From the NCBI GenBank assembly GCA_000320545.1, contig ADNK01002208.1:1-64000 (forward strand): 64,000 nt of DNA, given 5' to 3'. This DNA is from Bigelowiella natans CCMP2755. Taxonomy: Eukaryota; Cercozoa; Chlorarachniophyceae. Shown piece by piece: positions 11,823 through 23,898 of this stretch. Below the pieces are notes generated by a model. The model searched no databases and had not been told where the DNA came from. It saw only the letters and a list, made by a program, of their open reading frames with translations. The position numbers were made by a program, and so were the translations under genes. The number at the start of each line of letters is the position of its first letter. Position 1 is the first letter of the stretch.

Positions 11823-12830
11823 CTAAATTTTTTGACCGCGGGTGACAGCTCGTCCTGTCGTCTTTATAGTATGAGATGAAGAGTGGGAAGAGGTCTTACC
11901 TCTGGGAGATAATTTGCGGTTATTACGTCCCTTCTTCTGTTTATTATTTGTACGTTTTTCACTTTTACGGCGACGACGTGGCTTAACAGATTGCCATTCA
12001 TTGTCTGTGTCGTCCTGATTTGCTGTTGCTGCTGCTGTGTCCTTGTGCGTGGAGCATGAGGAGCAAACGAAAGTGGTTGCATCTTCTGAGATCAATGGAC
12101 GAGTGCACTCAGCACACCGTCGTGCAACCTTTCGAGCCTTCCCGATGAGAGATTTTGTTTGTTCATCTTCTGTACTCGAAGGCATCAGCACTGCTCGCGT
12201 TGAAGTACCTTCTGGGTTATTGTGGGCGATCTTCAATGCGTCATCCAAGTCCTCAACAAAGGTCACTTTACTTCCATTAAACACAGCACAGCCATATTGT
12301 GCGTCAATTTCTTTGGTCTTCCCTCGAAGTTTATTGATTATTTCAATCGGTTCTAAAACAGGCTGCTCTTCTTGGGATTTGATCACGTTTAGAATGGCAG
12401 CTCCAAGGCGTTGCTCCACAGAGCACTCCCTTTCTATGGGCACAGCCCTAAGCTTTGGAGAGATATTAGATTTGTTGTACTCTGGAAGCGGGAGCAACTT
12501 TACTTTACTGCAACGTTCCATTGCTACTTTCTCTTTGGTGGCCGTCTTCTGTCCGGTAGTCGAAGGGGCGCGGGGTAAAGGAGGCATTTTTGAAGTAGTA
12601 GGGGTCTCTATGTCAGTTTCCTTCTGCACACTGGAGAGTCTAGAAGTCTTTATCGACGCTATACCCAACTTCAGCTTGCGCTGTTTTCGACGACGGAGCG
12701 ACATGCGGAGCAGATAATTAGCTTCCAGCACTAGCAGGACCATCGCCACGGTGGCTACGATCGCCATTGGAGATGTAAAGGTAGTCATGGACATTGACGC
12801 CAGTGAGGGAATGGAAGGAATCGAGGGCAT
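11823..12830 (-). CDS. Unknown membrane protein with CxxC-CxxC motif
   Basis: A single-exon frame of 335 aa starting at an ATG. I do not recognise a family. A single hydrophobic segment lies near residues 20-42 (PMAIVATVAMVLLVLEANYL) and is followed at once by RRRKQRK, so the long remainder is probably cytosolic or nucleoplasmic. Near residue 240-260 there are two Cys pairs (CAEC and CSSC) about 18 residues apart, as in a zinc ribbon. The C-terminus is strongly basic, with PRRRRKS and several Lys/Arg runs. The protein could be a membrane-tethered nucleic-acid or adaptor protein, but this is inference. It is convergent with cathepsin C and divergent from AFG1. Confidence 0.7.
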   Translation of the reverse strand: MPSIPSIPSLASMSMTTFTSPMAIVATVAMVLLVLEANYLLRMSLRRRKQRKLKLGIASIKTSRLSSVQKETDIETPTTSKMPPLPRAPSTTGQKTATKEKVAMERCSKVKLLPLPEYNKSNISPKLRAVPIERECSVEQRLGAAILNVIKSQEEQPVLEPIEIINKLRGKTKEIDAQYGCAVFNGSKVTFVEDLDDALKIAHNNPEGTSTRAVLMPSSTEDEQTKSLIGKARKVARRCAECTRPLISEDATTFVCSSCSTHKDTAAATANQDDTDNEWQSVKPRRRRKSEKRTNNKQKKGRNNRKLSPRGKTSSHSSSHTIKTTGRAVTRGQKI

Positions 12831-13333
12831 AGTCGTGTTGGTTGCAGCAGGGGAGAGGAGCTTTGATCAACGTGGGGGGACGTAGACGTTTGGATTCTGG
12901 TCGTTTCAGTGAGCGGATATCAGAAATAGCCGGCACGTGCGAAGATTTTCTGTGCTGGTGTCGACAGATGACGTGTGTACCACCTGGGAACCCTCTTCGG
13001 AATTTCCAAGAAGATTCCGAGAATATTAAGATAAGGGAATTTTGCCCAAAACGCAGCAGGCGATTTACCCAGACTAAAAGAGGCCAAGAGCGGCCAGAGA
13101 AATCGGAGAACTACTGCGAAATTCCAAAAAGGCCTCCGAGCGAATCCTCGACGGATTCGAGTTGAAAAGCTCGTCGCAAGGTGGTTGAGTGAGGATGATT
13201 CTCACATCGAAACAGCCATACTCTAGAGTAATGTCGCAGATACAAAATCACCTCCGTTTCTCCAAAGTCGGTTAATTTGCCGTGGAGCAGCTCTTTGTTA
13301 CTAACTCTCACTGCCACAGTGTTGTTGAAGTAC
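12831..13333. other. Divergent 5' region of the CxxC membrane protein and AFG1
   Basis: 503 bp separate the two starts. Several short frames cross it on both strands, and none has family support. It should hold the promoters of both genes. Confidence 0.4.
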
Positions 13334-16300
13334 ATGATCAGACCGAGTAGTGCCTGGGTCGCCGCCCTGCGCTCTCGCCCTTCGCTCCCACTATGGAGTC
13401 GTGCACTCCAGGGCATCAGGCGGTTCAGCGGAAAGAGCCCCCGTCAAATATATTCGGAGTTGGTGGCCAAGGGCAGGCTGAAGGAGGATCCCTCGCAAAT
13501 TGAAGCACTGCACCTCATCGAAGATCTCCACACTGCCGTCCGTTCAATTGCAACAGTTTTCTTGCCTCCTACCTCTGAATTATCGAATAACTTGATCTCT
13601 GATTACTCCTCACAGGTCACAAAGTACAACCCGCCGAGTTCGAAAGAAGGTCGCTGCCAACGCTACACCCAAGAATATAGGCGTTGGTTTACTGTCTTGT
13701 AAATTTAAGGTAAATCTTCCGGAGGGGGTTGGCTTTCTTCAATATTTGGCTCAGGTATCCATAATGTAATATTTGTGCTAAATGGCGAGAAACCTAAGCA
13801 CACGGTTATCATTGTCAGGAGGATCGTCTTCCGTCAGAGGGGCTCCACGAGGTATGTGCATCACCACCGTATTTAAGCTATTGTAACAGGAATGCCTCAC
13901 CGATGATCTTACTTCAGGATTATACCTGTATGGAGGCGTTGGCTGCGGGAAAACGATGCTGATGGATATGTTCTTCGATTGCGTGGGTAAGCCTCATGGA
14001 AACGTTGACGGCTGAAAATTCGAGTTTGGACCGACGACAACTGTGATATCTTACTACCATACAGAGAGCGAGCGAAAACGTCGGGTGCACTTCCATGCGT
14101 TCATGCTAGACCTACACAAGTAACGCGTTATTATTACCCTCTGACATGCTAAAATGTAACCACACACCTACCACTCTATTGCTCCCTACTTCCAAGTGTT
14201 TTCATTCCCGTATTAACACGAATAACAACACCACCCACTTTGGCATATGCAGGAGGATGCATGAGCTACGCTCTGCCGATATAAAGGGGGACCCTATACC
14301 CCACATAACGCAAGTACGATAGAGTCTTATTCATAGTATTCGCAAACGCAAGTTAGTTTCTCTCTGGCCCGCCCTTCAAGTCTTGATAATGCATATTTCA
14401 GGAAATAATAGACGAGTGTTGGCTGTTATGCTTTGACGAATTCCAGGTACAATCTGACGAGTTGTCAAGATCTGCCATGTCGCTACTTTCATAGTTGCAA
14501 CTGTGAAAGTGTCAGTGACGTCGTCGCTGTGTGATAAACCAGGTTACCGACATTGCAGACGCGCTGATAATGAGACGGCTCTTTGATTCCTTATGGTATT
14601 GCTGCAACATCCACTACTCTTCCAAGCGTGATATCCCAGCGTCCAAATCGATGAAATATGAATGTCGTATCAGGGAGAAAGGCCTAGTCATGTTTTGCAC
14701 AAGCAACCGCCCCCCGAGCGACCTGTACGAATCGTAGAAGAAGAAAATGTTAAGACCAGTCTATGTTTATGATTTGAAATACAATGAAAGGAAGGGAACA
14801 TGCAAGAGGAAAGTTGTATCATTTGTGCATGAAAGTTGATTCTACGCACACGCAGAGAGAGGGGGGGGGGAGGAGGGGGAGAGGAGAGAGAGAAAGTGAC
14901 GAAATGATTTGAACTATCATCATCATCATCAGCAGCAGCAGCAGCAGCATCATCATTACTCGGAAATAATATTAACTATAATAAGGTATTACAACGGGAT
15001 TCAGCGGGAACTTTTCGTCCCGTTTATCCACGAATGTGAGGTAAGAAAGAGAGCAGGGTTCCAACCACCACCTCTATTCAATCCGCAAGTATAGACTGAT
15101 GAGCAATGCCAGGCAGAGATAGCTTGACGACACTTGCGAGAATAACATAACCCCCCCTCTTCCTCCTCATGCCCATCCTCCCATCCTCCCCAATTTCCGT
15201 GACCAGGAGAGATGCCATGTGCACCATTTATTGTCCCCAACGGACTACAGACTGATGGTAATAGTGTCATGCATGGGGAAGAGAGCGGGGGGGGGGGGGG
15301 CAATCTCAAGAGATCCACAGAAAGACGTGTTATTTTTCAAATAAAGGAAGTATATGGATCTATTCCTATTCCTATAGTGCATCATGATTGATGGAGGTGC
15401 CTTCATCATCGTCATCATTACCACCATCATCATATTACTGCTGGATACAAGAATATATCGTTCTTGTCATGTCCCTTGTCATTGTTGGTGTCATCGTCAT
15501 TGTCATTGTTGTTGTTGCTGCTGCTGCTGCTACTGCTGCTGCTGCTAGGGCACGCAAGCCTCCGTCTACGTGTCCCCGCTAAACAAATCAACCGCTCACT
15601 TTGCAGACCAGTTGTTTACGAGGTAATGATGGTGACGACGATGATGAAAATGGCGATGAAGGGTGTATATACATTCCTTAATATATCACTAGGTTTAAGC
15701 ATGGCTAAATATTATCTAAAACCACCCACAATGGTTTGAGAATCCTCCCCCCCTCCCCCCCCTGCTCCTCCTTGTCAGGCTAACGAAAACAGATCCAGGT
15801 GTTTCCCCCAAAGAAGTGGAGTTAAGGGGAAGGACGCTACAGGTGACTGATATGAACCATCATTGTCATCACCCCCACCAACACCACCACCGAAGATAGA
15901 TGCAGAGTGCCATTCCTACGAGCACGTCGAATTGATAATACCAATTAGTCAGCTCCTTCGTTGAAACCGACCAATGCGTTGCCGCGGTTGATGATACACA
16001 CGCACAAATATGTCTAAAAATGGCATGCCTGCGCTACTATAAGGTGTCCATGGGCAGTTTTCGCAACGGCGTAGCGAAATTCACTTTCCAAGTAGGTTTA
16101 AATAATCATAATAATCATAATAATCATAATAATCGTAATATTAATATTCTTTAAAGTAACTTAAAAGTCGGAATAAAACACCACCACCACCACCATCATC
16201 ATCATTATCATCACTGCTGCCGTCACTTTCACCACGGCGTGTTATGGAGTGAATTGCCTCAAGGCTACTGCTCTGCCGACATCTGATCCGTAGTATATCA

Positions 16301-16990
16301 CCCCCCACCCCCGTTCATTGCCCTTCAATTTTCTGCTGCTGATGGATGGTTGGATACTACTACTAACTACTACTACTACTACTACTACTACTACGTGTGT
16401 GTAGGAGCTGTGTGCGATGCCAAAAGGCGCCGAAGACTTTATTGCAATCTGTGAGAAGTTCCATACGGTATTAGGAATAACGTATAGTACTGCTTTAAAA
16501 AACCATGAATGCATCATAGCGAAGAAGGTGATACTGTCGGTCTGGCATCGAGTAATTGTGCTGATATCTCTCCCCCTCCCCCCCCCCCCCCTCCCTCCCC
16601 TCCTGGCTTTTGTTGCAGATTTTTGTACTCGACGTTCCTCGACTCACCCGAAATGAGATGAATCATGTAGCAGCAGCAGCATTAGTAGTAGTAGTAGTAG
16701 TAGTGGTAGTAGTACAAGAAGAAGAGGAAGCTGTGGCGGCAAATGCACTTGTCCCAACGCGCAAATACCATTCATTCACGCCCCATTCCGTTTCTCTCCT
16801 CGATGGATGATCCCATGCTCATAACTGCATATATTAAGCAGCACTGAGCTCATCATATCGCCACCATAAGAGTCGTACGTAGTCTTATCGTTGTTGATCT
16901 TCGTTTTTTAAGGTCCGGAGGTTCATCACCCTCGTCGATGCCATGTACGAGAGACGGGTATGTTCCTAGGCTTTGGAGCACGGGGAGGGG

Positions 16991-17033
<43 letters not shown>

Positions 17034-17566
17034 GCATCGCGTTGCGTCTATATTGCGCAACTATTGAAAGACGGAAAGAGTCCGTCTTATGATTGACTAG
17101 TGTGCGGTAGCTCGAGGCCATCACCATCACCACCACCATCATCATCATCATCATCATCATCAGGTCAAAGCAGTGATTACTGCAGACGCTTCCCCCTTGG
17201 AGCTGCTACAATCTGACGGTAAAATAATAAGAACAGCGACTGCGAAGACTCTCCGATTTGATCGCCAACAAAGCTGTGCCTTTTGAGCGCCAAGAGGCTA
17301 GCTAGCAGCATTTTGTAGAGCTTCATTCGTTTCAGCTGCCATTCTATGGCTCATCACTGTTGTACTTATTGTTAAAAGTATCACCGTCTATGTATTAGAA
17401 CGAAGCTCTAAGTAAAGTGAGCTGCTGCTTGTCCTCTCACATCCCCCCCTCCCCCTCCCCCACCTCCCCCTTCCTCCCTGCGCGATGAAAAGGGGGCCCT
17501 GAGGATGAGTTATTCGCATTTGATCGGACTGTTTCCAGGCTGACAGAGATGCAAAGCTTGGAGTAA
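13334..17566 (+). CDS. AFG1L: AFG1-like mitochondrial ATPase (LACE1 family)
   Basis: AFG1 proteins are AAA+-related ATPases of the mitochondrial inner membrane involved in protein quality control. Nineteen exons join in phase to 437 aa: 13334-13649, 13710-13754, 13819-13851, 13918-13986, 14065-14119, 14253-14313, 14402-14446, 14543-14595, 14674-14733, 14986-15040, 15207-15257, 15549-15622, 15779-15842, 16044-16091, 16405-16467, 16619-16666, 16913-16957, 17164-17218 and 17493-17566. The N-terminus is an Arg/Ser-rich presequence without acidic residues (MIRPSSAWVAALRSRP). Walker A is GGVGCGKT at 137-144, and Walker B ends in CFDEF with Asp 205. Further family blocks are VHFHAFMLD, TSNRPPSDLY, TDYRLM, FVLDVPRL and RRFITLVDAMYE, and the protein ends FAFDRTVSRLTEMQ. 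From exon 9 on the introns are filled with simple repeats. Very secure. Confidence 0.94.
14919..14957. repeat. (CAT)n-(CAG)n-(CAT)n tract in an AFG1 intron
   Basis: Triplet repeats change from CAT to CAG and back, just upstream of the acceptor at 14985. Confidence 0.9.
16351..16394. repeat. (TAC)n microsatellite in an AFG1 intron
   Basis: A TAC/ACT triplet run ends about 10 nt before the 3' splice site of the exon that starts at 16405. Confidence 0.9.
16994..17030. repeat. (GA)n microsatellite in an AFG1 intron
   Basis: An almost pure GA run lies about 40 nt downstream of the donor at 16958, in the same intron as the (CAT)n at 17120-17162. Confidence 0.9.
17120..17162. repeat. (CAT)n tract forming an intron 3' end
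   Basis: CAC/CAT triplets run directly into the acceptor: the last CAG of the tract is the splice site itself, followed by the exon at 17164. The repeat therefore replaces the usual polypyrimidine tract. Confidence 0.85.
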
Positions 17567-17657
17567 TAATGCCACGACGTCGTCATCGTCATCATCACCA
17601 CCATCATCGTCTTTAGTTCTGTGTGTTTTTAGCTAAGATAATTTGTGTGTTGTGTGT

Positions 17658-17696
<39 letters not shown>

Positions 17697-17921
17697 ATGC
17701 TCCCAACGGCAGGTACCTCGCAAATGCAGGGCTGAAGTCTTCAAAATCGCTAACATCGATTCTAGGAGGGATTTTGGGGTAGTCAAGCATTTGTCGCGCA
17801 AACACCGATGTTGGTGCTGCTGTACGTCAACGAAGTAGGAAGAAATGGGGCGAGACGGGAGGAGGAGAAGGAGGAGGAGGAGGAGGAGGAGGAGAGATAG
17901 GAGGGGGAGGGGGGCGGGAAG
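17567..17921. other. Short tandem spacer with (GT)n and GGA repeats
   Basis: 355 bp between the AFG1 stop and the next start on the same strand. It contains a GT run at about 17645-17693 and a GGA-rich stretch at about 17858-17895. No further exon was found. Confidence 0.6.
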
Positions 17922-18583
17922 ATGTGGAGATGGAATAAAGATGAAAAGGCGTTTGTGAGCAGAGCAGTCCGGCTGCTCTCTAGCGTCTCCCCTCTCTTGT
18001 TTATAAGAGGAAATGTAGAAGGCCGTTTGACCTCACACCACTGTGTTGATGCTACTACATTAGCAGTAGCACTGACGGGAACAACATTAAGTTGTCTTCT
18101 GACCAGAAATCGGATCTTTGGGATGTCTACGATGGTCAGCAACCCCACACCTCATTCTCTCTGACAATTATGTTTGGAAGAAGGACAACTAGCGAGTGTT
18201 AGCCCTGTTGTGACGACGAATCTGACGACTAAAGTTGAACTCTGAATAATCACTCCTACAGCCGACTTAAATGGCGAGATGACGATATTAGAGGCAGAGG
18301 TAAAACGTGTAATGAGGGGGAAAGAGGGAGGGGCTGGAAGGGGCTACGGTGCTAAAATAGAAGCTACTACTACTACTAGTAGTAGTAGTAGTAGTCTACC
18401 AGCACTCCTATTTACTGCTGTGAGTACGAGCAGCTCATATTAGTATATATGATATATGTATATAGATCCTTAACTGCGAAATGCCTTCTCGTGTCTTCTT
18501 CTTCCTTTTCTTCTTCTTCTTCGTTCAGGATATGATGCGCGACATCTGCGTCAAGCTCAACGGCTATACGCATCTCAGCGGTG

Positions 18584-18625
<42 letters not shown>

Positions 18626-18677
18626 TCTTGAGTCATAATTGATCATACAGGCATTGCAACGATAGATACCGCTCACA

Positions 18678-18713
<36 letters not shown>

Positions 18714-19204
18714 GCTATTTCTGCTACTACTGATTGACACGCACAGCAAGAATAATTGCGAGTAGTATCACCATCCATGAGTGCGTCGTACTGCTGCGTA
18801 CGCTCCCCCACCGTTGAGTAAAAGTTCTTTTGTTATCAACCAGAGCAACAGGTTAGCGACGGGTATGACTTGCTGTCGGGGCCTACAACTTCCACTGTAT
18901 CAATTACGGAGTTCCAGGTATTACTATTATTACTATAATTTATTATTATTATTAATAGTAATTATTATTATTAATAGTAATTATTATTATTATTATTATT
19001 ATTATTTTATTATTTTATTATTGTTTGGCATGTTCTCTGCATGACTTCTGCTAGCATCCTATGGCGTCGCTTGTTGTGTGCAATCGCCGTTTTGTGAACC
19101 GTATCCGTTGCATCATCAATCACTACGTGCAGGCGAATCTTGAGGCCCTTTTGGAGTTTCTCAAAAGCGCGGAGTGCCAAGGCGGCTATCCAGGAAATGA
19201 TTAA
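17922..19204 (+). CDS. Small EF-hand protein
   Basis: Six small exons join in phase to 103 aa: 17922-17954, 18092-18134, 18262-18299, 18529-18580, 18844-18917 and 19133-19204. The second and third exons together create a perfect EF-hand loop, DADLNGEMTILE at residues 25-36, with Asp 25, Asp 27, Asn 29 and Glu 36 in the calcium positions. Near residues 70-82 a second EF-hand-like helix (VSITEFQANLEALL) remains, but its loop lacks acidic ligands. The protein is probably a small calcium sensor or a calmodulin-like partner of a larger protein. The first exon (MWRWNKDEKAF) is chosen because its GTGAGC donor is in phase with the loop exon; it is less certain than the others. Introns contain GA, ACT and TTA repeats. 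Confidence 0.7.
18586..18621. repeat. (GA)n microsatellite within 6 nt of a splice donor
   Basis: The donor GTGAGAGG at 18581 leads straight into GA repeats. Confidence 0.9.
18920..19022. repeat. (TTA)n tract
   Basis: About 100 bp of TTA/ATT triplets with small interruptions fill the start of the last intron of the small EF-hand gene. The tract begins within 3 nt of the donor GTATTA. Confidence 0.9.
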
Positions 19205-19972
19205 CAATTTCAAAGGCGTAAGACGGGAATTGCTGTGCCAAATCACGCGCTCAGGCTACTCTCTGCAATGATGGTTTTGACTATCTGATGAATAGACAAA
19301 GCAGTGCTATAGTGCATATGATGAGCATTGGTATATTATTTTCATCTGATAACCGTGATTGTACCAGAGGAGCGGTACAGGATCCATGCGTGCATATTAA
19401 TACACCAACAAAGTCCATATGTGTGGCACGTGTTGCTGCATGCAAGTCAATGCGGTAGATGACTGATTGTGCGATTTCAGTGCATTGGCGATTAAGCGCT
19501 ATGGTGACCTGTACGCACATATGTCGATCTTTGAAATAGCTTGATTTCTTGGCTTCACAAGCTATGTGTCAAGCCGCCCGATCGATGCATGCTTGCATGC
19601 TAGCATGGTGTGTGTGCATGCACAGCAACAACACTCAGCGACTTTGGTGCTGCCAGGCATCTGCGTGCGTGCCATCGCCATGACGTACAGCCACGTCGCG
19701 GTGGGAAAAAATGAAATGATAAAATATGTGCATGCAACTTTAGCGCTGTAGCCGCTGCATTGCACAGCTACATCAGGACGACCATTGAAAAAATTTAATT
19801 CTTCATTACATCCGTCTCATATTTGCATGCCACGCCTATTAAAAATTATTTACATTAATGATTTTTTGTACGTTAATGATAATTTATCACAGTCGTCAAC
19901 CGGTACGTGTGCACGAACACATGCGCGCTGCTGCTATGTGGTCTTAGCATAGTAGGTCAAAAGCTAGAGCTG
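19205..19972. other. Convergent 3'-3' spacer with a dispersed-element relic
   Basis: No exon is supported. The region is rich in GCATGC/TGCATG palindromes (for example 19586-19622). Positions 19749-19819 are closely similar to 42783-42856, including an identical stretch of 25 bp and the terminal sequence TCATTACATCCGTCT. This is therefore one end of the inverted-repeat element described at 42.6 kb; the other end is not found here. Confidence 0.6.
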
Positions 19973-20077
19973 TTAGCTCCACTGAGTGAATTTCGGCTCG
20001 TAGTTTTTTGCTGAGTCAGATAGTTCTCGGGCGACATAAATCTTAATTGACCGCACACTAGCTCTATTTCCGTCCTA

Positions 20078-20115
<38 letters not shown>

Positions 20116-20196
20116 TATATTATTTGTGTATTTATAAATACTGTATTTACACACGCGTATGCGGTGCAGCGCAAGTCTATCACAATACCCCCCACA

Positions 20197-20241
<45 letters not shown>

Positions 20242-20732
20242 ACAAACACACCTCTTTTTGAAACATTGTGGTGCCCCCCCCCGGCATCCTGAAAATCACA
20301 GCAGCAAGTAGCAGCATCAGTCGTGTCGGCCATCTTTCCAACGCCATTTTCCCTGGATCTCTCCCGACAGGTATCTGAATAATGGCGAGTCGGTGCTTTG
20401 CTATCTGGTAGAGTGCATTTCTTCCCCCACCTTTGATAATAGCTTCCAAGGCGTGATATGGCCTCTTTAGTGTCCAGATTCACCTGCGTCGTGATAAGAG
20501 CATTCCACCAATCAGCAGCACCTTCTCACGTCTGCGACATCGTAACGAAGTAGCAGGTAGTGGGCAAGATAGGAGCAACGAGGCAGGAGGATTATGTGTG
20601 CCGTGTGTCCTTCAGCATGGCTGCTTTGTGTGCGTAGCTTTGTCACTCGCACCACAAGGCGATGCTCATCACTGCTTTCACTTCTCCAAGAACGCAACAT
20701 TTTCTTTTAAGACATGTATCTTAATAATATTA

Positions 20733-20774
<42 letters not shown>

Positions 20775-21648
20775 GTGTGTGTGTGTGTGTGTAGCAGCCC
20801 TTACTCGGAGTCCATCAGGTCCCCATTGCGGGCCCATCCCTAGAGGCGGAATGCATCATATTATTCAAAGATCATGATGATCATCGATCATCTCATCATC
20901 ATCGTCATCATCATCATCATCATTTTGCTCTTGTTCTTCTTCTGTTTCTTCCTCGTGCCTGCTTGGTCAAGAACTGCCATGCTAGGTCCTCCGATCTAAT
21001 CGGTTATGAGTCATCATCGTCACAACAATAATGAGAACACTAAATCCAAGTTGCGGCACAACTCACCTCAATATTATTAATATCGGCGAAGTAGAAGGGA
21101 AATGGCTCTAGCATTGCTACTTCTTCTTCTTCTTCTTCTTCTTCTTCAAACGCAACCATCCATACACGCACACGCACACACACGCACGCACACACACACA
21201 CACACCAAAGCGGCCATAACAGAGACATCATCATCACCTTAGGCAGTTTAACAGCTTCCTTAGACGAGTCGCCATCAACCCTAATAACGTGGAGAAGGGG
21301 GGGCAGAGGCAACGACGATAAGGCCCATTGCTCGATTGTGTCGTATGTCGTTGTAGAGGCAGGTAGGGTACTCGTTTGGTTGGTGAATCTTTGGAAGGTA
21401 AGGCACTATAATGATAAGATTTCTGATGCTGCTGCTGCAACTTAGTACCATACCATGTAAACAGGAACGCTGAGATACACTCCCTGAAGTCGCCATATCC
21501 TACAACAGACAGCAGCGCCGGCACCGATGATGATGATGATGATGATGATGATGGTGGTGATGATGAGGATGATGGTGGTGGTGATGATGATGATGATGGA
21601 GGGGCAGGGGTGAGAGTGGGTGAGGATAATGACGAGAAGTTTAAGAGA

Positions 21649-21691
<43 letters not shown>

Positions 21692-22249
21692 GGAAGAAGA
21701 AGAAAAAAATCTCTTCCATTTCCTCCCTCAGATATGAAGACAGAACCTCACCACCGCCTCTCATATTGCAATACACCTCTCAGCTATTGAAGTAATAAGA
21801 AGGGGGGTGGGGGGGGGGGTTTGGTGGTGGCTCTATTGAGAATGATATGTATAGGTACCGAGCCATCCTGCCGGGTTGTAAGCTCCTGATGGTTATTTGC
21901 ATGGAAATGATGTTCAAAGAATGTAGGTGAAGAAGACATAGAAGATGATGATGATGATGATGATGATGGTGAAGAAGAAGAAATTGGGTACTTCTGCTTT
22001 GATGAGAATGTGTGCATCTACGACCGAATATTGTTCCTGAATCTGTTTCTCCAACCAGCACGGCTGCGTATGACCTGATGAGAGACGATTGCAACTATAA
22101 TCATTGTCGCTGCAAAAGTACGGTTGGTGACGGGGCGGACAATTGCGGAATATCTATTCTTTGTGTTTGCTCTCCCACCCGTCCATCGCTGTGCGAAAGG
22201 CTTTGTTTGACCATCCTGATCATTATTTATTCCGATTATTCACACACAC

Positions 22250-22292
<43 letters not shown>

Positions 22293-22869
22293 TTTATAAT
22301 ATTGACGGCACTAATATCGACGGGTTCGCCTTGTCGCGTTGCATTTTTATGGTTATTATTGCAAAACTATAGACATTGAACATCTCCACTTTCCCACAAA
22401 AACCGCTAATCATCCTCTCCATCATAAAAATGCTCTACTACTACTCGCACCACTCAACTACCATCTCTGTCCGCATCGTATGCAAGGAGTAGAGGCTGCT
22501 TCTCAAGAATCGTCTGAAGTAAGTAGCATAGTAGTCGTGTACCATGAATGAGAAAGAGATCCCATATCGATAGCAAACAATCGTTCAATCGCAAGTGCCG
22601 ACACTGCACGCGCGCGCACGCACGCACACCTGCTTTAGATATGGCCGAAATGCCTTAACCTGGTATTGATAAATAATCGGAGATTTAGTGTGCTCAAAAG
22701 ACAGTGGAGAAGAAAAGGATGATATAGCGAGAGATGTCGGGTCAATGACGATAGAACATACTTCAGGAGGATCCTCTGCAAGTGCCTCTCCGAGCTCCTG
22801 ATTCATGATGACAAAGTTGTTGTTTTCGTACGACGACACGACATATGCATACACGCACGCACACAGACG

Positions 22870-22903
<34 letters not shown>

Positions 22904-22938
22904 CACACAAACACATCGCCTGCCGTTTTCAGGTGAGA

Positions 22939-22981
<43 letters not shown>

Positions 22982-23898
22982 ATCGCCTGCCGTTTTAAGG
23001 TGAAAAGCAGCACCAGCATGCCGAGAGATTGATGGCAATACAGAAACATGGCGGACATTAAAGGACGAATAAATCTCACGAACAACACACTGAAAGAGTA
23101 GTAAAAACAAAGGACCTGTGTGGGAGGCCATAGATCTGGAAACTATTGATTATTTTAGTGGTAGTAGTAGTAGTAGTAATCAGTAATAGTTGAGATATGC
23201 AACGGCCACACACATGAATGGTGGACTGACATCCAAGAAAAACCATTGAATAATACTCGAAAGAAAAGCTTCGGTTATTGACCTCTTCCACGGTGGCTCG
23301 CTTGAGACCGAGAGGCTCTGGATCGTCCCTTGCATCCTTGCCTAAACATCAGCAGGAGCGAACGTATTATAGAAGGAGGGTTTTTAGTTTGTTCGCAAGG
23401 AGTGCTACTGCTCGATGACTTTGAATTTTAGAGCTTCCATCGATCATCGATCGACCAAGAGGAGCGATCAAGGGAAATGCACGAACTACCGAAAATGTTC
23501 GTGAAGAATCTCGTGATCGGGTCCGCCTCATCCTCATCATCCTCCTTCTTCCCTTGCGGGGCGACATCTCTGGGGGATAGGCTACGCTGAGTATTTCCTC
23601 CACGGCTCGTTGCAGAGCGCCCTCTCAAAAAGTGTTGGCTCGGTGTTGTCAGCTTGAGGCTGCTGGCCCTGCTCTTGCTGCTCTTGCAGCTTCCGGAGCC
23701 TCCTGGCATGAATGTGTATGCGCCTCGTGGAACACTCCAAGCCCCTCTTATGGCATTTGGCGACACGCCGCTATGAGCAAACAGGAGGAAGGACAAGATC
23801 AACGCACTCGAACAAGCAACTGCACGAGCAGCCCTCCTGCGAAGGGGGGGGAAGGGAGGCTGCTCCTCCATGGACGCCATGGCGACCGATGCAACCAT
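19973..23898 (-). CDS. Unknown 337-aa protein with hydrophobic N-terminus
   Basis: I do not recognise this protein. Fifteen exons join in one frame: 23490-23898, 23283-23341, 22762-22797, 22462-22513, 22025-22074, 21859-21885, 21752-21783, 21454-21499, 21372-21388, 21238-21280, 21067-21105, 20805-20839, 20647-20671, 20431-20483 and 19973-20063. That so many phases agree supports one real gene; the 17-nt exon 21372-21388 and the last acceptor are the weakest parts. The N-terminus has basic residues, then a hydrophobic segment (ACSSALILSFLLFAHSG) and a long Ser/Arg-rich stretch. Such an order resembles the bipartite presequence of secondary-plastid proteins, but a plain signal anchor is equally possible. 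The body carries the words AYDADRDGH, WIWRLQGVYLSVPVYM and PFPFYFADINNIEGW. Introns are filled with repeats, including CA runs over 40 nt. Confidence 0.55.
20085..20248. repeat. Two (CA)n tracts
   Basis: CA runs at about 20081-20111 and 20199-20247 lie in the last intron of the unknown 337-aa gene, separated by about 90 bp of unique sequence. Confidence 0.9.
21521..21715. repeat. (GAT)n followed by (GAA)n
   Basis: A GAT/GGT triplet tract at about 21525-21600 is followed by a GAA/GAG tract at about 21645-21715, both inside one intron of the minus-strand gene. On the coding strand they read as pyrimidine-rich CTT and ATC runs. Confidence 0.9.
22858..22980. repeat. Duplicated (CA)n unit
   Basis: Two CA runs are each followed by the same short sequence (AAACACATCGCCTGCCGTTT near 22909 and a close copy near 22975). 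The repeat and its flank were therefore duplicated in tandem. Confidence 0.8.

Noticed and set aside
13111-13416. Minus-strand frame with an LSm-like pattern (NNTVAVRVSNKELLHGKL)
   Set aside because: It lies antisense to the AFG1 start and presequence. It has no convincing splice partners, and the supposed Sm motif 2 is missing.
20052-20483. Long CVCV-rich and THTH-type frames across CA/GT repeats
   Set aside because: Dinucleotide repeats lack stop codons and so create false open frames. The same applies to similar frames near 22.6-23.1 kb and 26.3-26.9 kb.
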